Shown in pieces: positions 22,761 through 35,039 of a stretch of DNA of 64,000 nt. Below the pieces are notes generated by a model. The model saw only the letters and a list, made by a program, of their open reading frames with translations. It had not been told where the DNA came from and made no database searches. Positions within the stretch are counted from its first letter, which is position 1, and every line of letters begins with the position of its first letter. Origin of the DNA: Pyrocephalus nanus (lineage: Eukaryota; Chordata; Aves; Passeriformes; Tyrannidae); NCBI GenBank assembly GCA_038380795.1, contig CM076272.1, positions 997,001 through 1,061,000 on the forward strand, written 5' to 3'. The translations under genes were made by a program, and so were the position numbers.

Positions 22761-25700
22761 TTTTCCTAATGAAAATGAGCTAGCATGATATTTGGAGCAA
22801 AGTTAAAACCTTGCTAATTTGCAGCCCTGAGCTCTGGGACTGTGACAGTGGTCGTACCTGTGCAGCTGCTGAGATCAGCAAAAACCACACTAATAGTTCA
22901 ACTGAATGCAAAAGAGACCTTTTCATTTTCTGCTGAGAACAACCCACTGGGAGATCCTTTTCTAAACACAAATCCTTCATATGTCTGTTAGTTTTGCATT
23001 TCCTAAGATTTATGTAGCTATTTTCCTGAAAATTCCCTTTGTATGATTTAAGCAGAGCCTCTCATAAATATAAACAATATCTTTGCAAGCAGGGTTTGAA
23101 AGATAAGTTGGGTAAACCCATACCCTTCTCAGAAGCCACTAGCTCCCTGTTAACCCCATTTCCCACCACATCGAGGCTCTCAGCGGGCACAGGCAGCTCG
23201 GACACCTGATCATCACAGTCACTCAGCCACCTCCCCCTCAGCTCCTGGCCTCCAGCAAACACAGCTGCAAGCTCGAGGATGTAAGAACACCAAAAAAAAT
23301 AAAACTCTAAATCAAATTTAATCAAGATCCAAATCTAATCAAATTAGGCTACTAAGAGCTGCTCCAGGTGAACTACACAAGCTGGAAAAGCTGCAAGAAT
23401 TTTAAACAATGCAGAAAAACATATCCAACCATCAGGTGCTACAAGGTAAAGACCTTCTGTTGCTGTTTCTCCCAGCTAACTAAAGCAGTGTGCTGTAGGC
23501 CCAGTTTTGTATTTCTTGCCTTAAAATCCACTGTGCATGATGACATCTATCTTGTTTTCTCAGTGGTATTTAAAAGCATGCAAAGGATTCAGAACCCTGC
23601 AGCATTAGACCAATGCTATTTTCACAAGTAAGCCTCACTGGCACTCTAGAAATGCAAGCAAGGTGCTTTGGATTTTATCCCCAGAGCCACAATTGCAGTT
23701 CAGATAAATCCCTTCTGAATATTTTGGCATAGGGAACTGACCCCATCCATAGCAAGCACAGGTATAACTTCTTTCATACAACTCAAAACAAAATGGCACA
23801 CATGCATCAGCAAAATTTAAGCCTAAGTTTATAAATCACCATGCAAGTTTATGGGGCCACATAACAGTTTTGTGATAATTATAATAAATGCAAGCTCTGG
23901 CAGGGGTTTAATAACTCATTCTGAAAATGCTTCCCATGTTCACAACCCATTTCATTGGCTACTCCCATCAATAACCCCACTGACATAAAAACAAGGTCAA
24001 CGGAGCAACCGAAAGGCTGGGAGAGAACGTTGAGGAGACCAAACCCTCAGCAGCACCACAGAAAATGGCCCAGCTGGAGTGCAGCTCGGGCCTGTCAGCG
24101 GGGCATTTCATCTGTGGTTTGATCAGCCAGCCTGGGGCACCCCCACAGCCCTCACCCCCTCCTCAGTGGGTGCTGTAACAGCACCATTTCCACACCAAGC
24201 TCGTCCTGCCCCAGCCTGGCACCCGCAGAGCTGAGTCCTCTGCACACACAGCTCACAGAGCCATCGACCTGCAGCGAGGCACGGGGCACCCCGGAATGCT
24301 GGCAGCACTGGAGAGGAGAGGGCTGTGACTGTTGAATGCAGGTGGGGTCACTGGAAGCTGTCACTCCAAAAGGAAGCTGAGGTTCAGCCGTGTTTCAGGA
24401 GGGAGTCTGGGGGTGTCAGTGTGTTGAGATAAATACATGAGTGCTGACAGAGGCTGCATCTCCAGGCACTCAGCAATGGAGCCCTGCTGCATTTACTGTC
24501 TGTGTTTTAATGCATTCCATTCAGTGTTCTGGCAGGGACAAACTAAAGTGGGGATTTCTCTGTCCCAAGGCAGCAGGACAGCCACAATGCCAAGGTATCA
24601 GCTGGAAAGTGCATTTCTGTGGCAGGACAAAAGCTCAGCCCAGAAACTGGGCAAGCAAAGGACTCCATTGCAGAGCTGAGATAGAAAACCACTGTGTGAA
24701 AGCATTCTGGGAGAAGAATCGTGGCAATAACTGGAACTCTCCAACTCTCTTCCAAGGTCAGCCCCTGACTCCCTGAACCAAGCCCACCTGAGGGAATCCC
24801 TGCTGACACCTGGAGCCACACACTCAGAAAGCACAGGATGGGCAAGGGCACGAACAGACAGGATTTTTTTTCACCTAATAAAGGCATTGTTCAAACATTA
24901 GGCTGGCTAAATACACTAAGGTGAAAGCTCAGAGAGATTTACCATGTGAACTGCTTGGTACAGACCCAAATTTTGACAGTTGTTCAGCAGACAATTTCCT
25001 GTGAAATGACCATAATTCCACACAGGTGATTTAATCTCACAGTTATGTCCATCGATGTGTCCCTGAGCTTTTGGGCCTCCCATTTCCTTTCCACGTCCTC
25101 CAAGCACCTCGTTGCTCAAAGGCATAAGAAGTGAAAGAGAGGACTGGACTGGGGAGCTTCTCTTAGGGAGATAAAAATCCCTGGGAGGTGAGAAAGAAGA
25201 AGGAAAGGGACACAATTCTGTCCTGCAGCTGCCCAGGGATGCACAGCCCTGGCTGAAGCCAGGAGATGGGAGCACCAGAGTTAACAAGCAATTCTGGGGG
25301 CACCAGAGCCAACAGAGCTCGGCCAAAAATTCATCTGTCCCAGGATTGAGCATCCCTCTGGATTCTCTGCTGTCTAATGGAACTGGAGCTTATTCTAAGT
25401 CCTTCCTCGGAGTCTGGAGCTCACTGACCAGTCCTTAGTGACAGTGTCAGCAGGGTTTGTTTCCTCCTGCTGCTGTCAGAAACCTCACAGGACTTCAGTC
25501 TAAGAACGTTTCAGATTCGATGGTCACTGCCCCCAGATTCACAATGTACAGGGAAGATTAACACCTGACAGAAGAGGAGAGAATGACAGCTGTTCACAGG
25601 CAAAGAGGAACTAACAAAACCCTCATTTCCTGCAGGAAATCAGGCTCAGAGAAGAAAGGACAGCAAATCAGAGGCTACACTGAAAAAGCTCTGTCTCCTC

Positions 25701-27524
25701 TCCAGCCAGTGTGCACATTCTGCAGTCCTATTGATGTAACTCAGTATTTCCCTCTTAGTGGGAATGTGCTGTTTGTCACAAATGCAACGACCCACCCGTT
25801 GCTATCGGTACAACCTTTCTGTCAGGAGACAGGATGGGCCTCCACTGCATTCAAACCATTTTTGGTAGGATTAGCTCGATTCGGGTTCAGCAGATGCAGA
25901 ATTAAACCAGTTTTTCCAAGAGAATCTGCATTGCTGATAGAACAACCGCTTCATTAGTTCTGGGAAACCTGATCTCTGACTACAACAGGACTCGAGAACC
26001 TTGTGTTGCATTTGCAAGGTGCCCATCTACAGTGCTGTTCTCTGCAAATATTTCACCTATAGTTTGTTCTTTATCCAGTATTCCAGCTACCTAGCAGCCA
26101 AAATAGTTCCTCTGAGAAATGGCTGAAATCTTGAGAAACTTGTAACTATAAATGAAAAAAAAAAAAAAGAGAAGTATTTTTATGGCAATGATGAAACATG
26201 GATCTAAAATAAATACAAAATATTGAAAGATTTTAAGGTCACCTGATATTGTAGAAGAAGAAACAATAAAAAACTTGCTCTCCCTGAGAATTTAAACTCG
26301 GTTCTCTTCCAAGTGAAATTTTGCCCCTTCACATCAGCAATTTTAGACGGTGAAAAAAAAAAAAGGCGTCTTTACATTAAAGCAAGAAGATGCTTCAACC
26401 AGAAATTTTCAGGAAGCAAAGAGGGGTGATTTCAGCCTGAGAAGGGTTTTGCTGAACAGTGAATTTCAGCAGAACCAAAGGCATTACTGGTTTATTTTAT
26501 TTATCTCCAAGCCACAAGAAAAAGTCCTGTATTGATTTGGATTTGGGCATGTAGTGGGATACAACACATCTATGCCAAAGCAGCTTTCTAAAAGAATGTC
26601 ATGTGTGCAGCTGAGGAAAACAACACACTGTACCCTGCAAAATGACATTAAGAGGGCACAAAAGAGAAGCAGGATGGCAGGAGCAGCACAATTCAAGCAC
26701 TGGGCAGCTGACTGGCCCAACTGCCAGCTCCCTGTCCCGTGGTTCAAAAGGGTGTGAATTAACAGTGCTCTCCTAAATGTCTCAAAAAAACCCAAACCCC
26801 CCCCCCCCCAAAAAAAAAAGGGTTTGGAATGAAAATGCCAACATTTATTACAGCTCAGGTGCCTGAAGCAAGAGAATTATTGCTGAGGTGTTTAAGTGGC
26901 GTGTGATTTTCTGGTTTATTTTCCTAGAGAAGGATGATTTTTGAAGTAACTGCTGCAATTGATGTGCAAATTTTGACACATTTTGTATGACAAGTGACTA
27001 GCCCAGTGGTACATCTGCAGATCAATAATAGCACATCTCAGTTGCCTGACTGGTGGGTGTTTGGAAGGAGAAGGAAAAGGTTTGCAGCCGTGCCCAGCAG
27101 CAAAAGGATTCCCAGAGGCTTTTGCTCTCTCCACTCCTGCACACCTGAACTGTTTTTATGGAACAAACTCAGACAGTGTCGAGAATTCCCTGGTGTGGAA
27201 GGTTTGGGTGCACAAAAGCAGAAGGCAGAAATTTATGGCTCCACTGGTTTTAAAACATTCACAGATGACCTAATAGTTGGCATATTCCAGTGGGACACGA
27301 ATTCCAATTTAATTTAACATGCAACCCTAAGTGTATCAGGAAAGTTCCCCCAGAATTCCCTGGAGATGTGAAGGAACTTGCCTCAAACTGGTTTTTCAAA
27401 GAACTGGCTACTTCAAAACAGAGGAGAAGATTCCTGAAGGCCCCTTGGGCTTATCAGGAAACCAAGTACTGCAGAAATACATCCCAAGGAAGGGCAGCAA
27501 GGAACACCCATCCTGGGATTGTGG
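22761..27524. other. Non-coding region, no gene seen
   Basis: Unique sequence with A runs at 26155-26168 and 26353-26364 and a C13A10 tract at 26797-26819. Short open frames on both strands have no recognisable domains. No splice-bounded exon candidate was strong enough to list. Confidence 0.5.
26792..26827. repeat. C13A10 tract bracketed by inverted 8-mers
   Basis: A run of 13 C (26797-26809) and 10 A (26810-26819) sits between CCAAACCC (26792-26799, overlapping the C run) and GGGTTTGG (26820-26827), which are exact complements. The minus strand therefore carries G13, and the whole can fold as a stem with a 20-nt loop. Confidence 0.85.
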
Positions 27525-27765
27525 AGAGCTGGAGAGGGACTGGGACAAGGCATGGGGGGACAGGACAAGGGGGAAGGGCTTCAAACTGAGGGAGGGCAGG
27601 GATAGATCAGACATTTGGAAGGGATTGGTCCCTGGGAGGGTGGGCAGGCCCTGGCACAGGTTGGGCAGAGCAGCTGTGGCTGCCCCTGGATCCCTGGAAG
27701 TGTCCCAGGCCAGGTTGGATGGGGCTGATGGAAGGTGTCCCTGCCCATGGCATGGCATGATTTTT
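27525..27765 (+). mobile_element. CR1 LINE fragment lacking its extreme 3' end
   Basis: Ordered CR1 landmarks are present: GGACAAGGGGGAAGGGCTTC, AAACTGAGGGAGGGCAGG, GGCCCTGGCACAGGTTG, GCTGTGGCTGCCCC, TCCCTGGAAGTGTCCCAGGC and GGTTGGATGGGGCT. After the CCCTGCCCATGGCATGG block it diverges without the usual terminal octamer repeats. A CR1 insertion normally keeps its 3' end, so a later deletion or rearrangement probably removed it. No reverse-transcriptase coding sequence remains. Confidence 0.85.
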
Positions 27766-28799
27766 GGGGAATGCTGACAGATGACTGGCTGAGCACAATG
27801 ACCTGGTGCTGCACTCAAGGCCAGGGCACAGGAGGAGCAGAAGGAGCTCACCCAGTTTTGGCTCCAGCAGTGCAGAGGTGACTGCTCAGACAAACACAGC
27901 CCAATCACATCTTTTTAATTCACCACTGCACCTCTGAAACAGCACAGCCAGGGACAGGGCTGGGCTGAGGGACAGCAGGGGGAACTTCAATGTTAGAAGT
28001 CAAAATTTATTTGTCCCTAACTATGGTTCTATCCCACCTAGAAGCAGCACAGTAAATTCTCTTACTTTCCACTCAATAAAGTGCTTTGTAGAAGGGTTTT
28101 ATAACATCACCTTCTAAGCCTGTTCATCTTTGTTGCTCCTCTCTCTTCAGCCTTTCTAGCACAACCTTTCCATATAAATTTACTAGGAAACAATTTATAG
28201 TATTGCCATCAATAATTCTTCCTGCAGCACTGGAAATATGCAGAAAGGTTTGCAAAACTGATAAGGCAAGTTTCTGCCCCAGGGGCCTGTGTTAGTTATT
28301 TTAGTCTTTATACTTCTTACATTAATATACTTCAGTGCAAAATTTTAAAAGGAAATATTAAGAAGGGTGAAAGTGAAACAAATTACCAAGAATCCCCTAC
28401 TTACAGGTCCTAAATAAGAACAAAAGAACAGTTTGTTCTGACAGTACTGTCCAAAACTCCTCAGTGTCCAGGGAATATCTAAAGCACTGTTACCTTCGGG
28501 TCAGCCACAATTTACTGGTATCAAAGTTACCAGCACCTGAAGCAGAATGTGCTGTGCAACACAGCTAAAACAAAGAGTTTCCAGCTATTCACAGACAGAA
28601 CTGGCCTTCAGTCATCTTGGCACTGAAAAGAGAGAGCAAGGCTCTCTCAGATTTACTGTTATGAATAATCCCTCTCACTCCCCTGCCATTCCTCAGCTCC
28701 CTGTGTGCAGGCAGCACTCCGGGCCAGCACAGGAGGAACAGCAGGCTGGCACACCCCCCACGCCAGCTCCTGCCTTTCAATCGACTGTTTCACTTCAAA
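27766..28799. other. Non-coding region, no gene seen
   Basis: Unique AT-rich DNA from about 27990 to 28500. A 178-codon open frame starts at 28547 and runs into the CpG-rich segment; its product is Arg/Gly/Ala-rich and not recognised, so I treat it as a composition effect. Confidence 0.45.
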
Positions 28800-29560
28800 A
28801 CAAAGTGGTGACAGCTGATGTGACAGCCCGGGGAACACGAGCCAGGAGCAGGAGCCGCTCAGGTCTGCCAGCACCGGGCAGAGCCGCGGCTCCGACGGGA
28901 GATGGGCACGCAGATGGACACACTGACTCTGAGGGTGCAAAAACCGGGCATGGAGCACGGCAGGGAAAATCCACAGCACAGAAAGTTCCACGGGACAGCA
29001 GAGCAAGGACCTGGGCAGCGCTGGGCTGGTGTGGGCACGAGGGGATTCATCTCGGGGGACAAGAGAGAACGACACCGGGGTAAAAGGAGCTGAGGAGGCG
29101 TGAGATGGGACAGGACCAGAGCAGAGAGGGCAGCAGGGAGGCAGCAACTCCCAAGATGTGGGCAGAGGAAAATAGCGGAGTTCCTACCATGTCACAGCCC
29201 CGTGAAGGGCTCACAGACTCCTCAGACCCCTCCACTGCTCAGCTTTGGCAGCAATGCCTGTCACCAGTGCCACAGAGAGGCAGGCCCCGCTGCCATCAGT
29301 GAGCGGGGCTGGCACCAACACCACCAGCAGATCACACTGACCGTGGGGAAGGAGGCTCACACTGCTCCCATTACCTCAGGGTGCCACTAAAGCAGGAAAA
29401 TCAGAGATGGCGCGACATGGCAGAGAGTCACGACACACAAAAACTGCTGCTGGGAAACCCTTTAGAGCCACGGTCCCCTCGGGGACACCCTGCTGGCACA
29501 GCAGCACCGGCTGAGACTGCCGGGGGGGAAGGAAACACAGGATCCAGGTGTCCTGCCACA
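28800..29560. promoter_or_regulatory. CpG-enriched, island-like segment
   Basis: By hand count 28801-29100 has 18 CpG in 300 bp, far above the surrounding DNA, and CpGs continue to about 29540 (GCGCGAC, CTCGGGG, GCACCGGC). GC content is visibly high. Such a segment can be an unmethylated promoter, possibly of an unannotated long non-coding RNA or distal first exon, or a GC-biased patch. No TATA box or initiator was identified with confidence, so strand is left open. Confidence 0.35.
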
Positions 29561-29639
29561 CTCACCACCAGGAAAGCCACTTCCCTCGGAAATCAGCATA
29601 AAACTGAGTGCAGACAGGAATAACTTTCCTATCAGAAGA

Positions 29640-30060
29640 CAAATATCACTGGTGTAATAATAATGTAAAATTAAAATATTAGAATCAGCTAAACTTAGAA
29701 GATAGCAAAATGAATAATATATGCAAGCACAATCCAGAGTTCTGTTTTATGCATACAAGGGGAATAATTAACCGATCTGGAAACATGTAAATGAGGGCTT
29801 AAAAGCATTTTCAAAACAGCACATCCAATTTCAGTTGCACACGCAGAAGTTGCTACATTATAATAATTAGATTTTTTTTCACAAAAGATTTATTTATTTT
29901 GAATAGGAGTATTAAATATTATACTAATTACTAGTTATTTTACTTTGTACCCAGGGAAAAGGAATGAATATTCATTAATTCCTCAAGCTACCAAACCCCA
30001 ACAGACCAGAGAGATTCCAGCATAGCTACTGATAAGTAAGGAAAAAGTTTGGTACAAAAT
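29640..30060. promoter_or_regulatory. Candidate conserved non-coding element, AT-rich
   Basis: Contains TAATTA at 29765-29770 and 29864-29869, the exact 14-bp palindrome AATGAATATTCATT at 29963-29976, and several AT-rich runs. Repeat-free and without coding character. Enhancer-like by motif content only. Confidence 0.35.
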
Positions 30061-32579
30061 CAGTCTCATTCCACAAATCACAGCCCTATCTTTTTTACAT
30101 GTTAAATGCACTACAAGAAGTGACAGACAACAAATAAAATTGCAATACAGCAGCGTTTGTCCTTTTACTTTTTAAAGCATCTTTTGCTAAAATGCCCTCG
30201 AGGAAGCTTTTTATTAGTATTATTTCGGGAATATCATATCCATTTTGCCTGTGGTAGCAAAGGTGAAACAACACTGTAATTCCCACTTGTGTCAGCTCAT
30301 TCCAATCCAGCACAGCTCCAAACCACCTCAATTTCTTTCTCAAAGCAGACCCAGAAGTTCCTACAGTGAGGGTGACTCTCCCAACAGCGTGGGAGGTGTG
30401 AATTCTGCACGAGCCTGATGCTTTCTGTGACACCAACACCATTTCACTCTTCACTCGAAACTGTCTTCGTCTCACAGCTGTACAACAGAGCTAGATGAAT
30501 TTTAACAAGCAACTTCAGAATCAAATCGCTGGCATAACAGCCAGCCCACGACTTTGGAATGCTTTTTTATTAAAATGTTACTGTTTATTAAAACATCATT
30601 GAAAAAAAACCCCCTCAAAATTCATGAACTGCTTCCATATATCTCTCAGAGGCCAAAATTTAAAAAATAAATAAAAAAAGCCTTAAGAGGATTCTTCCTT
30701 TAGCTGAAATTTAAGTATTTACACTTTGCCCTTTTGAAATCAGTCTAGAATTTCCACACTGAGATCTTCTTGGGGAAGGCTCAAGTCTCTTATTTGGACA
30801 CTCAGGATGATCCAAACAGACATTTCAAAGAACCCCTCTCCTCCCTGCAGGCAGGATCTGCCTCTGACCCAGCGATTCAGCTGCAGGATTGCCACGGCTG
30901 GGAAGAGTGGGTAATAACAAACCTAAACCACTCTTCTGGAGCAGCACAATCTCCTGCTGATTCTCTCCTTTTACAAAAACCCAGATTTTGTTCTGCCAAA
31001 CCCCCCCTGCTCCCACCTTGCAAGGCCAGTGCAAAGCAGCTTTCCTGCTGGGAGTTGGCTGCACTTTGCTTTCCTGGTGCAACCACAGCACATCATCCCT
31101 GCTCAGCCTGGAGGACCAACACCCACCCACCCACCCCTCGGGGGGAGAAGGATTGTATGGAGAAGTTAACCAGCCACTTCAGTTATTTTATTACCTATTT
31201 TTAAAAAAACAGATTTCCTTTTTCTCTCTACTCATGAGGACAATTTATGACGTGCCACCATTGGCAGGAAACAATACCATGACGTAAAACTTGCCTTTGC
31301 TTTTTAAAAAAATCTCTATGATATATCTGTGTGGATAAATAACAAAAGGGAAACCAGTTAAAACAAAGACATTGAAGTACAAATAATGTAAAAACTATAA
31401 TTTAGTAAACTGGTGAACTAAACTAACACTGAAGGTATTTACTATCTGTCCAAACCAGAGCAGTCAGCATTAGGTTAAGTGAGCTGTGTGTGCATGCAGG
31501 GGTGATCCACTGGTCAGAATTATCCTTCACTAATTTGAGATGGGACTATAAATCATGCACTGGAATATTTCAAAGAAAATGTTATTATATTAAATGTTAC
31601 CTTTTTTTTGCCACTCAAGTAATTAATTATTTAAACTGTTACGAGAAAGAGTCTAGATTCACACACTTGTAATGACTAGGAGGATATTTAAAATTCATTA
31701 CAGTACATTAAACTTCCACTGATTAGTTAGCATCACTGCAAAATAAATAAATAGCCAATTTGCTTTGATCAGCAGAAATTCTGATAAAATCAGCAAAACA
31801 CCAATTAAAATGTGAAAAATGTCACCTACTGTCATTATTCTAATGGAACTAAGACATATAGGACAAACTGATCCAATGTTTATTTTCATATCAGCTGTGT
31901 CTCTGAACTGTAAATCATCCCAGCTTTTTCTTGCCTCTCCTTCTCCCAGCCCCAGCATTAATCCTGCAGATGGATTTACCGTGGACAGCATGGTGCTGGA
32001 ATAGACCACCCCATCATAAACAGAATAATAAGGTCTTGCTGCACTGGTGTGAACTCCTGCTGGGAGGGGCAGCGGGAGCAGCGATTCACTCAGAAATATG
32101 GGAACGGAGATGGGACCTGACAGGAGGGATCTGTGCCTGAAACTTTGTTCTTGGGGAGCAGGTGGAAGGGAATGAAATGATTAAGTAGAGGTGCTATGTT
32201 TAGTTATACACATCTCTTATTTACTGAGTTGCCCAGCTCTGGGGCCCTGAGCCTGCAAATAACCACAGAGTTGCTGTAAATTGGCCGGGATGTTCCGGAG
32301 ACATCGACGGCCGAGTCGCAGGAGCTGCCCGCAGGTTTTACCAACTTTTACCCAACAAGGAGATCTCACACAAAGGAATGATTCTTATACCTACACAAGC
32401 TTCTGACGATGGCAGTGCCTCTAACCTGACATCTGCAATCAGCAGCTGGGGTAATTAGCGGGTTTGTAACCAAGGCACAGCCCTGCAGCTCCCAGGGCTG
32501 AGCTGAGCACAGGCTGAGGTTCGGAGCACGGCTCTGCATTTGGGGTGACCCAACTGTGCCCTTCCAATCCTGCAGGGAG
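30061..32579. other. Non-coding region, no gene seen
   Basis: Unique DNA, AT-rich at 31280-31760. Holds an (ACCC)n stretch near 31119-31134 and a tiny CpG-dense patch at 32284-32332. Open frames near 30770-31204 and 30095-30475 show no known domains. Confidence 0.5.
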
Positions 32580-32870
32580 CCTGCAGGAGAGATGGAGAGA
32601 CACTGCTGACAGGAGCATGGAGGGACAGGACATGGGGAATAGCTTCCCAGTGCCAGAGGGCAGGGAGAGATGGGATATTGGGCAGGCCCTGGCACAGGGT
32701 GCCCAGAGAAGCTGTGGCTGCCCCTGCATCCCTGGAAGTGTCTAAGGCCAGGTTGGATGGGGCTTGGAGCACCCTGGGCTGGTGGAAGGTGTCCCTGCCC
32801 ATGGCAGGGGTGGCACTGGGTGATCTTTAAGGTCCTTTCCAAGCCAAACCACTCTGGGATTCTATGACTG
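32580..32870 (+). mobile_element. CR1 LINE 3'-end fragment
   Basis: Shows the CR1 3' landmarks in order: GGAGGGACAGGACATGGGG, GGCCCTGGCACAGGGTGCCC, AGAGAAGCTGTGGCTGCCCC, CCCTGGAAGTGTCTAAGGCC, GGTTGGATGGGGCTTGGAGC, GGTGTCCCTGCCCATGGCAG, TGATCTTTAAGGTCCTTTCC and GGGATTCTATGACTGTGA. About 290 bp remain, 5'-truncated with an intact 3' end, in plus orientation. It is less diverged than the copy at 12208. Confidence 0.93.
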
Positions 32871-34099
32871 TGACTGATTTGATCTGCTGCAAACTTCTTA
32901 TCATCTTAGAAGTGTTGAGATCTCGCAGGAAAGAGAACCACACCATGAATCCTGTGCACCAGGTGCCTGGAGATGGAGCATGTGGAACACAAAAGGAGAA
33001 ACTATGGCCCCATAGAGAGAAATAATTATGTTTTTATTCTCTCCATGGAACATCATTTTGGTCAGGCCCCCTCTGCCTGAGCCAGTCCCCACTGTGAAGT
33101 GATTCTTTATGTACACATCAGCCTCTTCATGGATTATTTGCCATTATTTTCATGATTATTATTTTTGTTTAAACTCCAAATCAGGAAAGTTTCATAGTAC
33201 CTGGAATGGCAACTGAGCAGAGTTTTGTACTTGAACCCCTGTCATCGCTCAGCCCCTCCTGACCTCTGTCAGCAACAGCTGACACTTGTTTGGAGACAAA
33301 TCATGGATTTGCAGCCACAGGAAGACACAGGTCTGGAACAAAATACCAACTACCAGGGCAATAAAAGGCTCAGTCACAAACACGTGTTTCTATTGCAGGG
33401 AGTTCCTGGGAGATATTAACTCTGAGTGCCCCTGCAAAGCAGCATTTCTGCAGCAGAAGGACTCCAGTGGAGGGGAACTAATGATCTGCACACGGGAGGA
33501 GAAGAGCCCCAAACCAGCCCAGGTATGAGGAGCCAGCACAGATAAGGAGGTCTGGTGTGTCACCTGAGAGACACGGAGAGAGAAACCTCAGGGTTCTGTT
33601 TGAGCACAAACAACTGCACAAGAATACAGTAAAAAAAAAGAGAAGTAACAAATATATCTCTCTGTGGGTCCCTGCTTCTCTGAGAAGGTGTCATTTGAAG
33701 AGAAAAGAGTGCAAGAGGCAGCACAGATCCTCAGCTATCATATTTAACATGCTTGGGTTGAAGTCAGCCCTTTAACACAATTTCTAGGCAGAACTTGCAA
33801 TTTATTAATTCACGTCCTGTGATGTTCATTGTTTATCAAACCTGCATCTTTCACAACTTTTTTTCCACTGTTGCAGCACTTCCCAAAACAGAGGAAAAAT
33901 AGGTACTGAAAATGAAACGTTACTCTGAAGTTCAATAATTTGGATGGAGAGTTACAGATACACTGGTAATTGTAAATGGTCTGAGGTTTGAATGATTTTT
34001 CCACTCCAGTTAAATATATGGAGGAGTATATCCAAATAATTAAAAAGTGCTGGAAATAAGCAGTATTTGGAATTAATGGAAGCCATATATTCACCCTGT
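32871..34099. other. Non-coding region with one exon-like interval
   Basis: Unique DNA. The only item of note is 33399-33522, listed separately. 33780-34100 is AT-rich and featureless. Confidence 0.45.
33399..33522 (+). other. Exon-like interval (weak candidate)
   Basis: A pyrimidine-rich acceptor TGTTTCTATTGCAG ends at 33398 and CAG|GTATGA gives a donor at 33522/33523. The 124-bp interval is open in one frame (phase 2 in, phase 0 out), reading EFLGDINSECPCKAAFLQQ and onward to KSPKPAQ. No protein family was recognised. Flanking exons are not apparent. Chance splice-site pairs of this quality are common in introns, so confidence is low. Confidence 0.15.
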
Positions 34100-34560
34100 T
34101 GCATTCATTATTTTTAAATTATAGTTTCCACAGATTAAGAAACGCAGTGAAGTTAAAATGAAGCAATTTTGTTCCTAAATATTGTCATTTAGATTAAAAT
34201 ATATGTGTCTGTTGAATCCAAGAGCTACACATTACTACTACTGCTGCTGCTTTTATTATTTGTAAAATCTAAAATAAACTGCCAGCGAGCAGTGAACAAC
34301 AACTGGGAAAACATTTAAAAAGAGAGAATAAAACTCCAGTGTCTCCATCTCCCGAGATAACTCTCTTCTTACACGGTGTGGGTTGCCAGTCACGTTATGT
34401 ACACACCCAGAAAGTCATCTTACATTAATGGCACATTTCTAAACAGTTCAATAAGGGGCAGACACGTTACAGATGCTGTAATGTGAGGCTGAGAAAAGTT
34501 TTATTGTGACCAATTTTCTGTTTCAAAAGCTTCAGTGCAGTTTAAAGGCAAACACATAAA
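34100..34560. promoter_or_regulatory. Candidate conserved non-coding element
   Basis: Unique AT-rich block with CATTTAGATTAAAAT, a short (CTA)/(CTG) stretch near 34235-34252 and GAACAACAACTGG. No repeats. A 104-codon forward frame starts just after it at 34561 but has no recognisable domain. Conservation is inferred from appearance. Confidence 0.3.
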
Positions 34561-35039
34561 ATGCATCACGCTCTTATTTTCCTTCCCACTTGTACAGATC
34601 TTACATCAGTGACACCAGCCATGTCTTACACACTTCTGTGGCTCCTTACAGACTTCATCAATATTTTTTTTCATTCCATCCAATGGCCTATCACATTTTA
34701 TGCCAAATTTAAGCCAATCAGCCAAGGCAGATACTTCTATGGGGTGGAGGCTCATCTCCTAAGTGATGCTGCTAAACTGCTCACCACTATCAGCATTTCC
34801 CTACCTGTGCACCATCAGCAGCAGAAGGAACACACAAATGCTGGAGAACAAAGTCTGCCTTGGTGCAAAAAGTGAACAGGAAAGTCCAGAGAATGCACAT
34901 TCCAGAACCTCACCAGGGGCAAAAGCTGGCTCAGGATTTCTGGGCTGCTTTGTGGCTGCAGTGTTTGCCATGAACAGCCACTCCTGGTTCCCACAGCAGC
35001 CCCAAAGCCAACATGTCATTAACTAGCTAGGAAAGAAGA
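34561..35039. other. Non-coding region, no gene seen
   Basis: Contains a 104-codon forward frame (34561-34875) that is hydrophobic at its start (MSYTLLWLLTDFINIFF). I do not recognise it and there is no supporting context. Confidence 0.4.

Noticed and set aside
28547..29083. 178-codon Arg/Gly-rich frame
   Set aside because: It is a by-product of the CpG-enriched composition, with an opposite-strand frame of similar length.
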